The notes under the pieces: model-generated | Told to the model about the DNA's origin: nothing | Databases searched by the model: none | What the model saw: only the letters and a program-made list of their open reading frames with translations | Origin: Peptoniphilus sp. GNH | GTDB lineage: Bacteria; Bacillota; Clostridia; Tissierellales; Peptoniphilaceae | Assembly (NCBI GenBank): GCA_021307325.1 | Contig: CP089931.1 | Coordinates: forward strand, 582,979-646,978 | Direction: 5' to 3' | Length of the DNA: 64,000 nucleotides | Part shown: positions 42,478-51,825 of the stretch, piece after piece | Layout: each line of letters opens with the position of its first letter | Position numbering within the stretch: position 1 is the first letter of the stretch | Program-made: the position numbers and the translations under genes

Positions 42478-43298
42478 GATCTACCCTTTATATTTTTATA
42501 TCTTTCAATGTTGGAATCATTCAAGAATTCATAAGCTGCTCCAACTTTTTGGAACATCTCCTTGGCACCAGCTTCCTTATTCAAGTCGGGATGATACTTT
42601 TTGGCCATTTTTCTGTAAGCAAGCTTAATGGCGTATTTATCAGCATCATAAGCCACCTGCAAAGTGTCACACGCATCTTCATAAGATCTGATGAAGTCCT
42701 GACCAAAAGCCTGACCAGAAGCATTGTTCTGTCCGCCAAAACTTCCAGATTGATTTTCAAAATTTTGGTTAAAGAAATCCTCAAAGTTATAAAATTCGAA
42801 GTGAAAGCCTCCACGTTCGAAATTTTCAAATCTCTGATTCCAAGCTTCCTCTTGAGCCTTTCTCCTTCTCTCCTGCTCCCTTAATCTCTCTTGCTCCAGC
42901 TTTTGCCAATACTTTTGTCCATAGGAACCCATCTTGTCATAGGCTCTCTTGCGACCAAGCAAATAGTAGTCTGCCCTATCATAAAAATATTCCGTCACCA
43001 TATAATGCACATATTGCAAATAAGTAAGAGAAATAGTCCCCACGATAGGTGCCAAAAAAGAAAATATTATGAGTATCAACAAAATCGGCCTTTTTAAAAG
43101 ATAATAAAAGAAAAAAGGATTAATAAATAAAAATATAATAAAACATCCACCTATGGACAAAATCGCCATCAAGGCCTGTCTAATTGAACTAAATATGCTC
43201 AATAAAATATTGACTACAAATATTAGTCCGGAAAAAATAAAATCAAAAAATTTTCCAATTCCCTTATAAAAATAACCTATTATCTTATTCATTATCAA
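42474..43298 (-). CDS. Membrane J-domain (DnaJ-like) protein
   Basis: 274 residues: two to three N-terminal membrane segments (about 10-100), a charged helical region rich in E, R and Q (about 125-160), a Phe/Gly/Asn-rich linker, and a C-terminal J domain (about 208-270) with the diagnostic KMAKKYHPDLNKEAG and its HPD. It should recruit and stimulate Hsp70 (DnaK) at the membrane. The client is unknown. It overlaps neighbours by 4 bp on both sides. Confidence 0.85.
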   Translation of the reverse strand: MIMNKIIGYFYKGIGKFFDFIFSGLIFVVNILLSIFSSIRQALMAILSIGGCFIIFLFINPFFFYYLLKRPILLILIIFSFLAPIVGTISLTYLQYVHYMVTEYFYDRADYYLLGRKRAYDKMGSYGQKYWQKLEQERLREQERRRKAQEEAWNQRFENFERGGFHFEFYNFEDFFNQNFENQSGSFGGQNNASGQAFGQDFIRSYEDACDTLQVAYDADKYAIKLAYRKMAKKYHPDLNKEAGAKEMFQKVGAAYEFLNDSNIERYKNIKGRS

Positions 43299-43663
43299 TT
43301 CTCATTTCTGTACTTTTCCATAAAAATCATATCATCTATGGCTAAATCATTTTCGCCTGCCAAATATTCCAGATGATGTGTGAGTTCATGATGCAAAATC
43401 TCCCTCAGCTTATCCTTAAAAGCTTCATCGTCATAATACCAAAAAAGACTTTCAAAAGAACCATAATATATTACAATCTGAGATCCTAAATTTGAAATTA
43501 TATATTGACCTAAAATTAAAAGTTTATCACCCTCTTTGGATTCGGGGTGAATTTTTTCTTCATCTGAAAGCAAGATGCCGCCATTCAAGCCTTGCAAAAT
43601 GCCATCAGGCAACTCATCAATAAGCTCAGCCAAGAGTTCCTCGGCTCTTTGTATGTCAATCAT
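43295..43663 (-). CDS. Zincin-like metallopeptidase family protein
   Basis: A 122-residue minimal metallopeptidase. HHELTHHLEYLAGEND near residue 90-105 gives the HExxH zinc site with a nearby acidic third ligand, matching the small zincin_1/MMP-like family (PF06262 type). The front (DIQRAEELLAELIDELPDGI) also fits. The substrate is unknown. It overlaps folT by 8 bp and the J-domain gene by 4 bp. Confidence 0.82.
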   Translation of the reverse strand: MIDIQRAEELLAELIDELPDGILQGLNGGILLSDEEKIHPESKEGDKLLILGQYIISNLGSQIVIYYGSFESLFWYYDDEAFKDKLREILHHELTHHLEYLAGENDLAIDDMIFMEKYRNEN

Positions 43664-44168
43664 TTATGATTTTCTTTCTCGCAAGCTCAACTAATTTGCC
43701 AAATATTAAGAGCATGACAATCAATTTAAGTTGGGCTTGAAAGGCGGAAGGTATCATCCTAGTCATCAAAGACTGAAAATATGTGATACCTCTAAGCTTA
43801 GATATCCAAAAAGAATTAATTAAAAAATTTGGAACCAAATCAACCAAAAGAGATCCCGCAATCATTCTCCAAGGCTTGATTTCTTTCTTGTAAAAAAAGA
43901 TTCCATAAATAAAACCTGCCAAGGCAGATGTTAAAGTAAAGCCTGGAAAATATGAGCCCCCTTGTGGCATTATATTTGCCCTTATAAAATCCGACAATCC
44001 ACCAACACAGGCGCCTCCCCAGGGGCCAAATAAAGCAGCTGCAAGAGCGGTTACAAGAAAGCTTGGCCCAAATCTGTTCATGGGAGTTGGAATTGTTATA
44101 AATGAATTGACAACAATGTGCAGAGCAACAAATAGTGCTAGTAAAGTTAATTTCTTAGTATTTTTCAT
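43656..44168 (-). CDS. folT: Folate ECF transporter S component
   Basis: A 170-residue membrane protein with about six segments. LALFVALHIVVNSFITIPTP, FGPSFLVTALAAALFGPWGG and PQGGSYFPGFTLTSALAGFI match the folate-specific S component FolT. It uses shared EcfT/EcfA units. GGAGGAG lies just before the ATG, and a -10 (TATAAT, 44188-44193 minus strand) lies about 20 bp upstream. It heads a four-gene operon with unrelated functions. Confidence 0.85.
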   Translation of the reverse strand: MKNTKKLTLLALFVALHIVVNSFITIPTPMNRFGPSFLVTALAAALFGPWGGACVGGLSDFIRANIMPQGGSYFPGFTLTSALAGFIYGIFFYKKEIKPWRMIAGSLLVDLVPNFLINSFWISKLRGITYFQSLMTRMIPSAFQAQLKLIVMLLIFGKLVELARKKIIND

Positions 44169-44503
44169 GTCTCCTCCAATAGTCTACATTATACCATAGG
44201 TCTTTTACCGATTGCCTATCAGCTTCAATTTTAATATATTTTAGTAAGCTTGGATACATTTTTTTAACATTTTAATCTCACTTTTTATTTTCTTTAAAAA
44301 TATTCTTAAACTCTTTGTAAAAACAAAGATTTCTAATTATTTATATAGATTAAAAATTTACATTATGAAAAATTTATTTCTTTTCAAATATTTTTTACTT
44401 TATAAAATACGATTATATATCCCTAGTCTTTATTTAAAAAAGTTTTAAAAAAATCGACACCATCTTTTAAAAGTGTCGATTCTAAAATAAATATTTCGTA
44501 TTT
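44169..44503. other. AT-rich intergenic gap with rarA terminator
   Basis: 335 bp without a gene. The left end holds the folT leader and -10. The right end holds a terminator for the leftward rarA transcript, AATCGACAC ... GTGTCGATT (44452-44481), followed on the minus strand by TTTTTT. Nothing else is seen. Confidence 0.6.
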
Positions 44504-45814
44504 TCATTTATTTAATTTTTTTAAATATTCAGATATTATAACTTCTTGTCCCTGATCTTTTGGTTCATAAAATTTTCTGCCAGCAAATTCATCCGGCATA
44601 TAAACTTGATCTACATAAGCTCCAGGATAATCGTGAGGGTACTTGTAGTCCTTTCTCAAGTCCTTATCCGTTGCTGGATCTCTCGGATCTCTTATGTGTG
44701 CTGGTATTGTAAAAGTTTTTTCCAAAACTGCTTGTATAGCTTTATTTATCGCTAGATATGAGGCATTTGACTTGGGTGATGAGCTAAGATATGTGCAGGC
44801 ATGTCCTAGGATGAGTCTACCCTCTGGCATACCAACAATTTCAAAGGCCCTAAAGGCATCAACAGCGACTTGCAAGGCTTGGGGATTGGCATTGCCTATA
44901 TCTTCCGATGCAAATATTATCATGCGTCTTAGAATAAATTTAGGGTCTTCTCCAGATTCTAACATAGCAGCCAAATAGATTAGTGCCGCATCAGGATCTG
45001 AACCTCTCATAGATTTTATAAAGGCAGAGATTATATTGTAGTGATCATTTCCTTGCTTGTCGTAGGAAAGTTTTCTATCCTCGAAGGAATTTTTTAAGTC
45101 ATCTATTCCAATTTTTATTGTGCCATATTCACTTTTATCTGTGGATAAGACAGCCAACTCCAAAGAATTTAAAAGATATCTGCCATCTCCCGAACTTCTT
45201 GAAATCAAAAATTCTTTGGCACTCTCATCTATCTCTACCTGATATCTGCCAAGTCCTCTATCCTTGTCTTCTAAGGCAGTATTTAAAATTTTTATAAGAT
45301 CTTCTTTTCCAAGTTCTTTTAAATTTATTATTTTGCATCTGGATAAGAGGGCCTTGTTGACTTCAAAATAAGGATTTTCAGTTGTAGCCCCTATCAAGAT
45401 TACTATTCCCTTTTCAACATATGGAAGTAGAGCATCTTGCTGCGTTTTGTTGAATCTGTGAATTTCATCCAAAAACAAGATTGAACCTCTAGCAGAAAGT
45501 TCCAAGTCTCTTTGGCACTCTTCTAAAACTTCACGCAACTCTTTTAGATTGGAAGTCACAGCCGAAAGCCTGTGAAAATTTTTAGAACTCATCTCAGCAA
45601 TTATTTCTGCCAAGGTCGTCTTTCCCACTCCTGGTGGTCCATAAAAAATCATTGATGGCAAGATTTTTGATTTTATAACCCTATAAAGATACTTACCCGG
45701 CGCAAGGATATGCTCTTGACCCGCAAACTCTTGTAAATTTCTTGGTCTCATCCTCTGAGCAAGTGGAGCTGTCTTTTTAAGATTATTTTCCATGCCCATG
45801 GAAAATAAATCCAT
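44504..45814 (-). CDS. rarA: Replication-associated recombination protein A (RarA/MgsA)
   Basis: A 436-residue AAA+ ATPase acting at stalled forks. Walker A GPPGVGKTT at residues 59-67, Walker B FLDEIHRFNKTQQDALLPYV near 120-140, sensor GATTENPYFEVNKALLSRC near 147-165, and the C-terminal tetramerisation region (AFRAFEIVGMPEGRLIL ... PHDYPGAYVDQVYMPDEF). Length is normal. It lies 4 bp after nrdR and they are probably co-transcribed. Confidence 0.95.
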   Translation of the reverse strand: MDLFSMGMENNLKKTAPLAQRMRPRNLQEFAGQEHILAPGKYLYRVIKSKILPSMIFYGPPGVGKTTLAEIIAEMSSKNFHRLSAVTSNLKELREVLEECQRDLELSARGSILFLDEIHRFNKTQQDALLPYVEKGIVILIGATTENPYFEVNKALLSRCKIINLKELGKEDLIKILNTALEDKDRGLGRYQVEIDESAKEFLISRSSGDGRYLLNSLELAVLSTDKSEYGTIKIGIDDLKNSFEDRKLSYDKQGNDHYNIISAFIKSMRGSDPDAALIYLAAMLESGEDPKFILRRMIIFASEDIGNANPQALQVAVDAFRAFEIVGMPEGRLILGHACTYLSSSPKSNASYLAINKAIQAVLEKTFTIPAHIRDPRDPATDKDLRKDYKYPHDYPGAYVDQVYMPDEFAGRKFYEPKDQGQEVIISEYLKKLNK

Positions 45815-45818
45815 GCTA

Positions 45819-46280
45819 TCACCTCTTTTTTTCTTTTATTATGTCTTCCAATTCGCTTACGAAGCTTTCTATATCTTTAAATTCTCGGTAAACCGAAGCA
45901 AATCTTATATAGGCGACATCATCTAATTTTTTTAATTCTTTCATTACCATGTCGCCAATTTCTTTGGATGAGATTTCTTTTTTCATAGAGTTGGAGATTG
46001 ATTTTTCTATTTCATCTGCCGCATCTTCTATCTCTTTTAAACTAATTGGCCTTTTTTCTCCACTCTTTAACATCCCTCTTATGATTTTATTTTGATCGAA
46101 GGATTCCCTTGTGCCATCCTTTTTTATAACTATTATGGGTCTTTCTTCGACCCTTTCATAAGTGGTGAATCTCTCCTTGCATTTAATACATTCTCTTCTA
46201 CGTCTTATAGTCGAGCCTTCGTCTGTCGGTCTTGAATCTATTACCTTGGACTCCTCGAAATTACAAAAAGGGCATCTCAT
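45819..46280 (-). CDS. nrdR: Transcriptional repressor NrdR
   Basis: A 153-residue protein with a zinc ribbon (Cys3, Cys6, Cys31, Cys34) followed by an ATP-cone domain (IVIKKDGTRESFDQNKIIRG). It represses ribonucleotide reductase genes according to ATP/dATP. The GREREC variant RRRRECIKCKERFTTYE is typical. A terminator separates it from ftsZ upstream. Confidence 0.95.
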   Translation of the reverse strand: MRCPFCNFEESKVIDSRPTDEGSTIRRRRECIKCKERFTTYERVEERPIIVIKKDGTRESFDQNKIIRGMLKSGEKRPISLKEIEDAADEIEKSISNSMKKEISSKEIGDMVMKELKKLDDVAYIRFASVYREFKDIESFVSELEDIIKEKKR

Positions 46281-46299
46281 TTTTATCTCCTATAAAAAA

Positions 46300-46320
46300 A
46301 ACCTCCGACTTGCGGAGGTT
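46300..46320 (-). terminator. Terminator after ftsZ
   Basis: AACCTCCG-ACTTG-CGGAGGTT (read on plus), with TTTTTTTT following on the minus strand, 6 bp beyond the ftsZ stop. It ends the dcw transcript before nrdR. Confidence 0.85.
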
Positions 46321-46325
46321 ATGCT

Positions 46326-47393
46326 TTATTTTCTGCCTCTTAAGAAGCTTGGGATTCTCAAATCTCCGGGATTGTCGCTATCAACATCCAAGTCTAAGTT
46401 AGCTCTTCTTGGCTTGTTGCCATTTAATCCACTGCCCGGTTCTTCATCAAACTCTGTGGCAATTACAGTGATTTTAACTTGGTCTTTCAAGCTTTCATCT
46501 ATTCCAGCTCCGAAGATTATGTTGGCATCTTCATCAACATAGCTTCTTATCAAGTCTGCTGCTTCATTAGCTTCAAAAATTCCTAAATCGTTTCCTGCAG
46601 TTACATTTATAAGTACAGATTTAGCTCCCTCTATTGAAGTTTCCAAAAGTGGTGAATTTATTGCTAGTTTTGCAGCTTCTGTTGCTCTATCATCTCCTGA
46701 TGCTATGCCGATTCCCATGTGGGCTATACCCTTGTTAGACATGATAGTCTTGACATCGGCGAAGTCCAAGTTTATTAAGTTTGGAATTGAAATTAAGTCC
46801 GAGATGCCTTGAATACCTTGTTTTAATATATCATCAGCCATTTCAAAAGCCTTGAGGAAGCTTGTTTTCTTGTCTGAAACTATGAGTAGTCTGTCGTTAG
46901 GAATTATTACAAGTGTGTCTACCTTGTCTTTTAATTCTGCTATACCTGCTTCTGCTTTTTTAGCTCTTCTAGAACCTTCAAATGTGAATGGTTTTGTCAC
47001 AACTCCGACAGTAAGCACGCCCATTTCTTTTGCTATTTCTGCAATTGTAGGTGCAGCACCAGTGCCTGTACCGCCACCCATTCCAGCTGTTATAAATACC
47101 ATATCAGCCCCGTCAAGAGCTTCTCTTATTTCATCTCTGTTTTCTTCAGCAGATTTTTCTCCAATTTCAGGGTTAGCGCCTGCTCCGAGTCCCTTAGTGA
47201 TCTTTTCTCCGATTTGAATTTTATTTTCTGCAAGTGAGCCCTTTAGGGCTTGCTTGTCTGTGTTTACAGCAAAAAATTCAACTCCTTTTACTCCAGCGGT
47301 AATCATTCTGTTCACAGCATTGCTTCCGCCGCCGCCAACGCCAATTACTTTGATTTTTGCAAAATCGTCATAGTCCATGTCAAAATCCAACAT
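46326..47393 (-). CDS. ftsZ: Cell division protein FtsZ
   Basis: A 355-residue tubulin homologue. The nucleotide-binding loop [15 protein letters not shown] is at residues 16-30, the tubulin signature [18 protein letters not shown] near 103-120, and the T7 loop [15 protein letters not shown] near 207-221. The C-terminus ([14 protein letters not shown]) is the conserved tail that docks partners. It polymerises into the division ring. It lies at the end of the dcw cluster, 107 bp after ftsQ. No ftsA lies between. Confidence 0.97.
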   Translation of the reverse strand: MLDFDMDYDDFAKIKVIGVGGGGSNAVNRMITAGVKGVEFFAVNTDKQALKGSLAENKIQIGEKITKGLGAGANPEIGEKSAEENRDEIREALDGADMVFITAGMGGGTGTGAAPTIAEIAKEMGVLTVGVVTKPFTFEGSRRAKKAEAGIAELKDKVDTLVIIPNDRLLIVSDKKTSFLKAFEMADDILKQGIQGISDLISIPNLINLDFADVKTIMSNKGIAHMGIGIASGDDRATEAAKLAINSPLLETSIEGAKSVLINVTAGNDLGIFEANEAADLIRSYVDEDANIIFGAGIDESLKDQVKITVIATEFDEEPGSGLNGNKPRRANLDLDVDSDNPGDLRIPSFLRGRK

Positions 47394-47500
47394 ACTTTTC
47401 CTCCTATATCAATTCTCATTTTTAGCTAAGTATCATATATATAGTATTTTATAAACAAATTCTCTAATAGTCAATATAACAAGCGTATTTAAGTCTAATT

Positions 47501-48289
47501 TCATCTCTTTAATACTAAAACTGGATTAGGTCCCTTGTTCAAATAAATAGTTTCAGCTGCTTTTTTTGTAGCTCTCACATCTTCTAAAACCTTATTTAAG
47601 ACTTGCAGCTTGTAATCTAGATTGTCATAAGTCCCAAATATTATATTTATACCTGACTTACTTGTGACTTCCGGCATTTCTTCTTGTAATTTTATTCTTG
47701 CCAAGTCGCCTTTTAGGTCCTTGTTGTTAAATATTTTAAATAAGAATTGTTTTTTTGTCTGATCATTTTCCGTAAAGAGAAAATCCGAAATTTTTTCCTT
47801 GCTCATGTCCACATTTTCTATTATGGGGAGCTCTTCTTTTGGACTTTCCATTTTTTCAAGGACTCTGTACTCGTCATCAAGCAAATAATAGTTACCCTGA
47901 TCTTCTACTTGAGATACTGGCACCCTCTCCTTTATGGTTATTTTTACCGGTCCAAACGGAATCAAACTTATCTTGGCAGTTTTTACATAGGGTAGGTCTT
48001 CTATATTCTTTCTTGCAGCCTTGCCAGCAAATGTAAAATATGATGCTCCAGTCTTGATGTTTCCCTTTTTTACCACATCTTCAATTTTTGTCTTTTGATT
48101 GCCAGAAATTTTTACATTTTTGACATTGAAGGCTCCTGCATATTTAGATATGAAAAAAATTATTATAAAAGCCGCCAAAATCAAGATAAATCTTCTTATA
48201 AAAATCTTCTTTCCAAGCTTTCTTTTTCTTTCATCAATTCTAGCTTGAAGATCTTCTTGCAAGGGCTTATTTTCATTTTTAAAATCCAT
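47501..48289 (-). CDS. ftsQ: Cell division protein FtsQ/DivIB
   Basis: A 262-residue single-pass protein: cytoplasmic basic front (ARIDERKRKLGKKIFIRR), a membrane segment (FILILAAFIIIFFIS, about 33-47), a POTRA domain starting FNVKNVKISGNQKTKIEDVV, and the FtsQ/DivIB domain (PFGPVKITIKERVPVSQVED). It belongs to the FtsQLB division complex. It overlaps murG by 11 bp. Confidence 0.88.
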   Translation of the reverse strand: MDFKNENKPLQEDLQARIDERKRKLGKKIFIRRFILILAAFIIIFFISKYAGAFNVKNVKISGNQKTKIEDVVKKGNIKTGASYFTFAGKAARKNIEDLPYVKTAKISLIPFGPVKITIKERVPVSQVEDQGNYYLLDDEYRVLEKMESPKEELPIIENVDMSKEKISDFLFTENDQTKKQFLFKIFNNKDLKGDLARIKLQEEMPEVTSKSGINIIFGTYDNLDYKLQVLNKVLEDVRATKKAAETIYLNKGPNPVLVLKR

Positions 48290-49388
48290 TTTTATTTCCT
48301 ATAAGTTCAAACACTTTATCTACAATCTTTTTTACGCCATCTGGAGATGCCATTTTCTTAGAGTTTGCGCCCATTTCGTTCTTTTTCTTTTCATCTTTTA
48401 AAACTGATTGAATCTTATTATAAAGCACATCTCCATTCAAATCTTTTTCTTCTATTACAACACTTGCCCCAGCTTTCTCATAAGACCTCGCATTGTAACT
48501 TTGGTGGTCTCCTGCTGTATAGGCCTTGGGTATCAAAATTGATGCCAGTCCAGTCGCTGAAATCTCTGCAAGTGTCATTGCTGAAGATGATGCTATTACC
48601 AAATCAGCCAAGGGTAAAAGTTCTGGTATCTGGTGAGAATAATCCAGTATTTTTAAGTTTTCGTTTTTATAACTTCCCAAAAGCTCCATAAATTTTTGAT
48701 AGTGTTCTTTCCCCGTTATATGCAAAAGGAAAAAATCCAATTCATGTTTTTTTAGCATATCAAGTATGGCATCATTGGTGGATTCTTGTCCGCCAGATCC
48801 TCCAAAAGATAGCACCATGGGCTTTTTTATTTGAAAATCAAGACTTTTTTTATCAAGGTCTTTATTTGCATGAGAAAATTCCTCTCTTATGGGATTTCCT
48901 GTTACGAGAATTTTGTCTTTGGGGAAGTATTCTTCAGCTTCTTCAAAATTTAGGCATATTGCATTTGCCTTTTTAGAAAGAAGTTTATTAGTCTTTCCAG
49001 GATAAGCATTCTGTTCCTGTATCAAACTCTTTACCCCAATAAGTTGTCCTGCCATGGTTATGGGGGCACAAACATAGCCTCCAGTTGCAATAATTATATC
49101 TGGTCTAACTTTTTTTACTATAAGGGCAGCTTTTATAAGACCTACAATAAGCAGGGCTATTGATTTTAAAGTTTTTAAACTCAAGGACTTTCTTGGAAGA
49201 CCTGCTCCATTTATAGGAAGAAATTTTAAATCTAAGCCCGCCTTACTTACAAGTTCCTCTTCTAGAGAGTTTTTTTTGCCAACATAGTATATTTGGCTTG
49301 ATCCATCTCTTTTTTTGATTTCTTTAGCTATGGCAAGAGCCGGATAAATATGACCTCCTGTTCCGCCACCTGAAATTATATATCTCAA
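48279..49388 (-). CDS. murG: UDP-GlcNAc:lipid I N-acetylglucosaminyltransferase
   Basis: A 369-residue GT-B enzyme that makes lipid II at the inner membrane face. GGGTGGHIYPALAIAKEI near residue 6-23, TGGYVCAPITMAGQLIGVKS near 105-124, the nucleotide-binding loop SFGGSGGQESTNDAI near 195-209, and HQSYNARSYEKAGA. It overlaps ftsW by 4 bp and ftsQ by 11 bp. Confidence 0.95.
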   Translation of the reverse strand: MRYIISGGGTGGHIYPALAIAKEIKKRDGSSQIYYVGKKNSLEEELVSKAGLDLKFLPINGAGLPRKSLSLKTLKSIALLIVGLIKAALIVKKVRPDIIIATGGYVCAPITMAGQLIGVKSLIQEQNAYPGKTNKLLSKKANAICLNFEEAEEYFPKDKILVTGNPIREEFSHANKDLDKKSLDFQIKKPMVLSFGGSGGQESTNDAILDMLKKHELDFFLLHITGKEHYQKFMELLGSYKNENLKILDYSHQIPELLPLADLVIASSSAMTLAEISATGLASILIPKAYTAGDHQSYNARSYEKAGASVVIEEKDLNGDVLYNKIQSVLKDEKKKNEMGANSKKMASPDGVKKIVDKVFELIGNKNGF

Positions 49389-50530
49389 TTCATAGTCCTC
49401 CTTTTATTATTCGCCGATATTCGCAAAAGAAGAGCAGTCGATGCCAAGGTTGAAAGCAAGGAAGTTCCTCCATAGGATATGAAGGGCAGAGTGATTCCTG
49501 TTACAGGAAATATCCCCGTCGTTACCCCCATATTAAAGATAGCTTGGATTGCTATATAGCTTGTTATTCCAACTCCAACATATTTCTCATAAAGGCTTTG
49601 CGAATCAAATGAAATGCGCAGTCCCCTATAAGTAAAATATGCAAAAAGTCCCAAGGTCATGGCTCCTCCAACAAGTCCAAACTCTTCGCAAATTATGCAG
49701 AATATAAAGTCATTGTGCGCCAAGGGAAGATAGGAATATTTTTGTCTTGATCTAAAATATCCTACTCCCAGTATGCCACCCATAGCAATTGCAAATATTG
49801 ATTGCTTGGTGTGATAGTCCATGTTTGAAATGTCGCCCGAAGATGCCGAAGAAAAGTCCAAAATTCTCTTTATTCTAAATGCATCATCCTTAAATAGGAT
49901 AAAAAGCACCAGTCCAAGAGCAAGTCCTGTCAAAACAACAAACTGGTAAGGCTTCATACCACCTACTAAAAACATCGCACTCAAACTAACTCCTATTACA
50001 AGTGCTGTCGAAAAGTCCTTTGTCATTACCGGAGCAACACAAAGTCCCATAAAGCACAAGATACTTATAAATATTTCTTTTTTGCCTATATCTTTTCTCT
50101 TATCTTCCAAATATTTTGCAAAATACATAATGGCGCTTATCTTTAGAAAATCTGACGGTTGCAGTCTTATAGCTCTTGAGCCAAGTCTTAGTATGAGCCA
50201 TCTGGATTGGCCGTACTCCTCAGAAGATAGTCCCGGTATCCAAAGTGCAAAAATCATGAGAATTGTGATCACAAATGCAGGAAAGGCAACTTTTTTTATA
50301 AGAGACATCTTTACTTTTAAAATAAAAATAACAGCAAATAAGCCCAAAATCATAGCCTTGATTTGCTTATCGGTATAATAGAATCCGTTTCCCTTGTGTT
50401 TTATGACACCTCTGGGCCAGGATGCGGATGCAACTGACATGATACCTATTAGCAATAATATAATTGTTGCAGAAAGGAGACCTCTATCAACATTTTTTAA
50501 GGTCTCCGAGAATTTTCTTAAGGTTTTCAT
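49385..50530 (-). CDS. ftsW: SEDS peptidoglycan polymerase FtsW
   Basis: A 381-residue protein with about ten membrane segments. WLILRLGSRAIRLQPSDFLK near 110-130 and KDFSTALVIGVSLSAMFLVG near 165-185 carry the SEDS motifs. NDFIFCIICEEFGLVGG near 270 and TLPFISYGGTSLLSTLAS near 350 are also characteristic. It polymerises glycan at the septum with the PASTA-PBP upstream. It overlaps murG and abuts murD. Confidence 0.94.
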   Translation of the reverse strand: MKTLRKFSETLKNVDRGLLSATIILLLIGIMSVASASWPRGVIKHKGNGFYYTDKQIKAMILGLFAVIFILKVKMSLIKKVAFPAFVITILMIFALWIPGLSSEEYGQSRWLILRLGSRAIRLQPSDFLKISAIMYFAKYLEDKRKDIGKKEIFISILCFMGLCVAPVMTKDFSTALVIGVSLSAMFLVGGMKPYQFVVLTGLALGLVLFILFKDDAFRIKRILDFSSASSGDISNMDYHTKQSIFAIAMGGILGVGYFRSRQKYSYLPLAHNDFIFCIICEEFGLVGGAMTLGLFAYFTYRGLRISFDSQSLYEKYVGVGITSYIAIQAIFNMGVTTGIFPVTGITLPFISYGGTSLLSTLASTALLLRISANNKRRTMN

Positions 50531-51825
50531 TAAACCACCTTGTTTACTATATCTTTAAAATCTTTTCCTCTTTCTTCATAGGACTTATACATGTCCCAAG
50601 AAGCACACGCTGGTGATAATAAAACAATTTCCCCTTCTTTGGCAAGCTCCTTGGCTCTTTTGACAGCTTCTTGCATATTTTCTACGAATTCATAATCTAT
50701 TTGAGCATTTTCTGCCGCTTGGGCTAATTTGTTTTTAGTCGCTCCCATAAGTAGCATCTTTTTAACTTTGCCCCTTGCCGAATTCATCATCAAGTCAAAG
50801 TCTGAGTTTTTGTCATAGCCTCCTGCCAGCAAAATAATAGGACTATTGAAGGATTCTAGAGCCTTTATTGTCGAGTCGGGATTTGTGCCCTTAGAGTCAT
50901 TGTAGTATTTGACTCCATTATCTTTTACAAACTCAATTCTGTGTTCTACTCCCTCAAACTCAGAAACCGCTTCTCTTATAGTTTGCTTGTCTATACCTGC
51001 TGCAAGTGCCACCATTACACATGCCAAGACATTCTCTACATTATGCCCACCAGGTATTTTGATTTCATCTGTTGTCATTATTTTTTCTTCTGCGAAATCA
51101 AAACTTCTAAAAATTATATCCTTTTTTACTACAAAGACTCCTGGAAGTCCCAAGTCTCTTTTAGCAAAATAATAGACTCCACACTTTTTAGTGTATATCA
51201 TAGATAAAATAGCGTCTTCTCCATTTAAGATAAGGTAGTCGCCATTTTTCATATTTTGAAAAATTTTGTACTTGGCATTTTTATAATTTTCAAAATTTTT
51301 GTGCCAGTCAATATGGTCTTTAGTTATATTTGTTATGAGGGCAATTTTTGGCCTTAGATGCTCAGTATATTCCAACTGAAAGCTGGAAAGCTCGCACACA
51401 ACCCAATCGTCTTTTTGAGCATCCATAGCAGAAAACACACTTTCTCCCACATTGCCAACTAGATAAGTTTTTTTCTTTTTAGATAAGATTGACGTTATAA
51501 GCTCAACACAAGTAGTCTTGCCATTTGTGCCAGTTACTCCTATAAAATTTTTACAAGCAGAAATCTCTTGAAAATATTCCACATCTGATATTATTCTGAT
51601 ATTCTTTTCTTCAAGTTTTTTTACTAGGGGCGAATCAGGCTTGATTCCAGGACTTTTTATGCAAAATTCAAACTTTAAATCCCCATCTAAATCTGCCATG
51701 TCAATTGATTCATCTTTTAACTTATCGTCATAAACATATACAGAATATTCATTTTGTTTTTTAAGAGCTTCAACAGCTCCCTTGCCCGTCTTTCCTAAAC
51801 CTGCAACAAGTACATTCTTTTTCAT
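50530..51825 (-). CDS. murD: UDP-N-acetylmuramoylalanine--D-glutamate ligase
   Basis: A 431-residue Mur ligase. GLGKTGKGAVEALKK near the front binds the UDP moiety, GVTGTNGKTTCVELI near 105-119 is the ATP loop, and YYNDSKGTNPDSTIKALES with the carbamylated-lysine region and LSPACASWDMYKSYEERGKD near 400-420 complete the family pattern. It adds D-Glu in peptidoglycan precursor synthesis. It lies directly after mraY with no gap. Confidence 0.95.
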   Translation of the reverse strand: MKKNVLVAGLGKTGKGAVEALKKQNEYSVYVYDDKLKDESIDMADLDGDLKFEFCIKSPGIKPDSPLVKKLEEKNIRIISDVEYFQEISACKNFIGVTGTNGKTTCVELITSILSKKKKTYLVGNVGESVFSAMDAQKDDWVVCELSSFQLEYTEHLRPKIALITNITKDHIDWHKNFENYKNAKYKIFQNMKNGDYLILNGEDAILSMIYTKKCGVYYFAKRDLGLPGVFVVKKDIIFRSFDFAEEKIMTTDEIKIPGGHNVENVLACVMVALAAGIDKQTIREAVSEFEGVEHRIEFVKDNGVKYYNDSKGTNPDSTIKALESFNSPIILLAGGYDKNSDFDLMMNSARGKVKKMLLMGATKNKLAQAAENAQIDYEFVENMQEAVKRAKELAKEGEIVLLSPACASWDMYKSYEERGKDFKDIVNKVV